Source: an uncultured Bifidobacterium sp. | GTDB lineage: Bacteria > Actinomycetota > Actinomycetes > Actinomycetales > Bifidobacteriaceae | DNA length: 6,490 nt | Assembly: GCA_937876495.1 (NCBI GenBank) | Contig: CALEGL010000071.1 | Span: 1 to 6,490 of the forward strand | Direction of reading: 5' to 3' | Part shown: in pieces, positions 5,235 through 6,490 of the stretch | Numbering within the stretch: position 1 is the first letter of the stretch | How the letters are laid out: each line of letters begins with the position of its first letter | The notes under the pieces: generated by a model | What the model was told of the DNA's origin: nothing | The model's input: only the letters and a program-made list of their open reading frames with translations | Databases searched by the model: none | Position numbers and translations under genes: made by a program

Positions 5235-6490
5235 GGATTCTTGCCGCCTGCGCCACCGTCGCCCTGTGGATCGGCGTCTCGGTCGCCGCCCAGCGCATGC
5301 CTGAGCACGCCGATCCGCTACCGGCGCTCGCCCTCGCGGGCGCGGCCGGCGTGCTTCATGCGGTCATCGCCCGCCTTTCCCTCGTGGCCGAGGGCCGCGG
5401 TCGGCAGCGTATCGTCGCCGGCCTTCGCCGTCGCGTCGCACGGCTCGTCGACGGGGTGTCCCGTGAGGGGCGTGACATCGACCCGGCCACCGCTTCCGGG
5501 GCCGTCGTCGACTGGTGCGCCAACGTCGCTGACTATCTGTCCAAGGCCGTGCCCCTGCGTCCGGCCGCCGCCGGGGAGATGGCCGTCACCTGGCTGGCCG
5601 TCGTCATCGTGTACTGGCCTGCCGGCATTATCCTGCTTCTCGCGATGGTGGTCGTCGTCGCCAACCTGCGTCTGTCCGGAATCCTCGCCAGGGACGGCTC
5701 CGACGAGGCCATGGGCCTGCTGCAGCGTCTCGGCGCGCAGTTCCTCGATACCTTCTCCGGCGTGGACGTGCTCGTGCGCTTCGGGGCCGTGAAGCCCTTC
5801 GCCGACCGCATCCGCCGCAGCTCGAAGCGCCACACCGCCGCCCTGATGAAGGTGCTGCAGCGCGCCTTCATCTCCAATCTCGTCATGTCCGCCACCGTCA
5901 CACTGTCCATGGCCGTGATCGCCACCCTCGTCGGTTTCGCGCTGCTCGGCTACGTGGGCGTGCCAGGCGCCCCGCTGAACCTGGGCCGCGGGATGCTCGC
6001 CCTCACCCTGTGCCCGGTGTTCTTCTCGCCTCTTGAGTCGATGGCCTCGATCTTCCACACGCGGCAGGATGCCGACGCCGCCACCCGCTCGCTGATTCGG
6101 CTCGGCGTGGGGCTTGGGGGCGGTCTGCGCCTGGATGGGACCGTGGAGGATGGCCGGGATGCCGGTGGTCGGGATGCCGAGAATACCGGGACTTCGCCCG
6201 TGACGATGCCCGCAAAGGCCGAAATTGCCAGTCAATCCGCTGACAATGGTGGTCATGATGGGCAGGTTGGACTCGCTGCGGCAGGTGTTTCCGAGAAGAT
6301 GCCCGTGATTATGCGTTCCAGGGATGGAACCGTCGGTGAATTCGCCAACAAAGGCCATCGTGATGGGCGGATTGTCTCCACTGATGACGAATCGAGCCTT
6401 TTGCGGGTGTCCGATCCGGTGGTGTCCGATCCGGTGCATGAACCCGTTCGGATTCTCGCCCATTCCCTGGTGATGCGAGACGCGCAGGGC
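5231..6490 (+). CDS. cydD: CydD-type ABC exporter subunit for cytochrome bd assembly (3' end outside window; start uncertain)
   Basis: Half of the heterodimeric CydDC ABC transporter required to mature cytochrome bd; it has been described as a thiol (cysteine/glutathione) exporter and, more recently, as a haem transporter. The frame is open from GTG 5231 to the window end (420 codons), and CydD-like residues continue upstream to about 5165 without a usable start. Helices are visible at about 5207-5290, 5325-5390, two between 5579 and 5674, 5881-5960 and 5989-6055, the six-helix exporter domain. FSGVDVLVRFGAVKPFADRIRRSS and the FFSPLESMASIFHTRQDADAA stretch are the CydD-type signatures, closer to E. 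coli CydD than CydC. After about 6100 the sequence becomes a polar Gly/Asp/Ser-rich linker of about 110 residues with an in-frame 15-bp tandem duplication. VRILAHSLVMRDAQG at the very end looks like the first strand of the ATPase domain, so Walker A and later motifs are not in view. cydC is expected next. Confidence 0.88.
   Translation, partial: MRILAACATVALWIGVSVAAQRMPEHADPLPALALAGAAGVLHAVIARLSLVAEGRGRQRIVAGLRRRVARLVDGVSREGRDIDPATASGAVVDWCANVADYLSKAVPLRPAAAGEMAVTWLAVVIVYWPAGIILLLAMVVVVANLRLSGILARDGSDEAMGLLQRLGAQFLDTFSGVDVLVRFGAVKPFADRIRRSSKRHTAALMKVLQRAFISNLVMSATVTLSMAVIATLVGFALLGYVGVPGAPLNLGRGMLALTLCPVFFSPLESMASIFHTRQDADAATRSLIRLGVGLGGGLRLDGTVEDGRDAGGRDAENTGTSPVTMPAKAEIASQSADNGGHDGQVGLAAAGVSEKMPVIMRSRDGTVGEFANKGHRDGRIVSTDDESSLLRVSDPVVSDPVHEPVRILAHSLVMRDAQG
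6407..6436 (+). repeat. In-frame 15-bp tandem duplication in the CydD linker
   Basis: GTGTCCGATCCGGTG occurs twice head to tail (6407-6421 and 6422-6436) with no mismatch, encoding VSDPV-VSDPV. A looser repeat of GGGATGCCG lies upstream, near 6158-6180, giving GRDA twice. Identical copies suggest a recent slippage event in a region under little constraint. Confidence 0.85.

Noticed and set aside
5318..6463. Long minus-strand reading frame opposite cydD
   Set aside because: It is antisense to a reading frame with clear ABC exporter helices and motifs; its own translation is low complexity.
1..6490. CRISPR array, tRNA or rRNA genes, insertion sequence
   Set aside because: No regularly spaced repeats, no cloverleaf or rRNA-like segments, and no transposase or terminal inverted repeats were seen.

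Overview
The window is high-GC DNA (roughly 60-65% by eye) with GC-rich third codon positions, compact head-to-tail genes and purine-rich ribosome binding sites. Together with the gene content (an SdrD_B-like wall-anchored surface protein, a class C sortase, and a cytochrome bd-type oxidase followed by cydD), this points to a Gram-positive actinobacterium. An oxygen-tolerant bifidobacterium or a relative would fit, but the genus is a guess and cannot be fixed from this sequence alone. Every gene I can support is on the + strand.

Layout. (1) 1-609 is the 3' end of a cell-wall-anchored surface protein with a pilin-like SdrD_B/Cna-B domain, closed by a strong intrinsic terminator (638-680). (2) About 681-1080 is AT-richer DNA without a convincing gene; it holds a second intrinsic terminator (926-966). 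(3) 1188-1745 is a class C (pilus-type) sortase that keeps its full catalytic core but lacks the normal N-terminal membrane anchor and lid region. Recognisable coding sequence continues in frame upstream of its first ATG and then hits a stop, so the gene looks 5'-truncated or decayed. (4) 1746-2243 is the control region of the respiratory operon: a near-perfect direct repeat (1854-1887), a good -35/-10 pair (1973-2001) and a leader of about 235 nt with hairpins.

(5) 2244-6490 is the cyd operon: cydA, cydB (1-nt gap), a small two-helix membrane protein that overlaps the cydB end, and the beginning of cydD, which runs off the window. CydA and CydB form the quinol:O2 oxidoreductase; their motifs and short Q-loop resemble the CIO-like/short-Q-loop branch rather than E. 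coli bd-I. CydD is one half of the CydDC ABC exporter needed to assemble the oxidase. The uncharacterised two-helix protein between them is a candidate accessory or assembly factor.

The points most worth a second look are the small membrane protein inside the cyd operon, the unresolved start of cydD (homology continues upstream of the first usable start codon, suggesting a frameshift), the roughly 110-residue low-complexity insert between the CydD membrane domain and the expected ATPase domain, the headless sortase, and the operator-like direct repeat with a long leader upstream of cydA.
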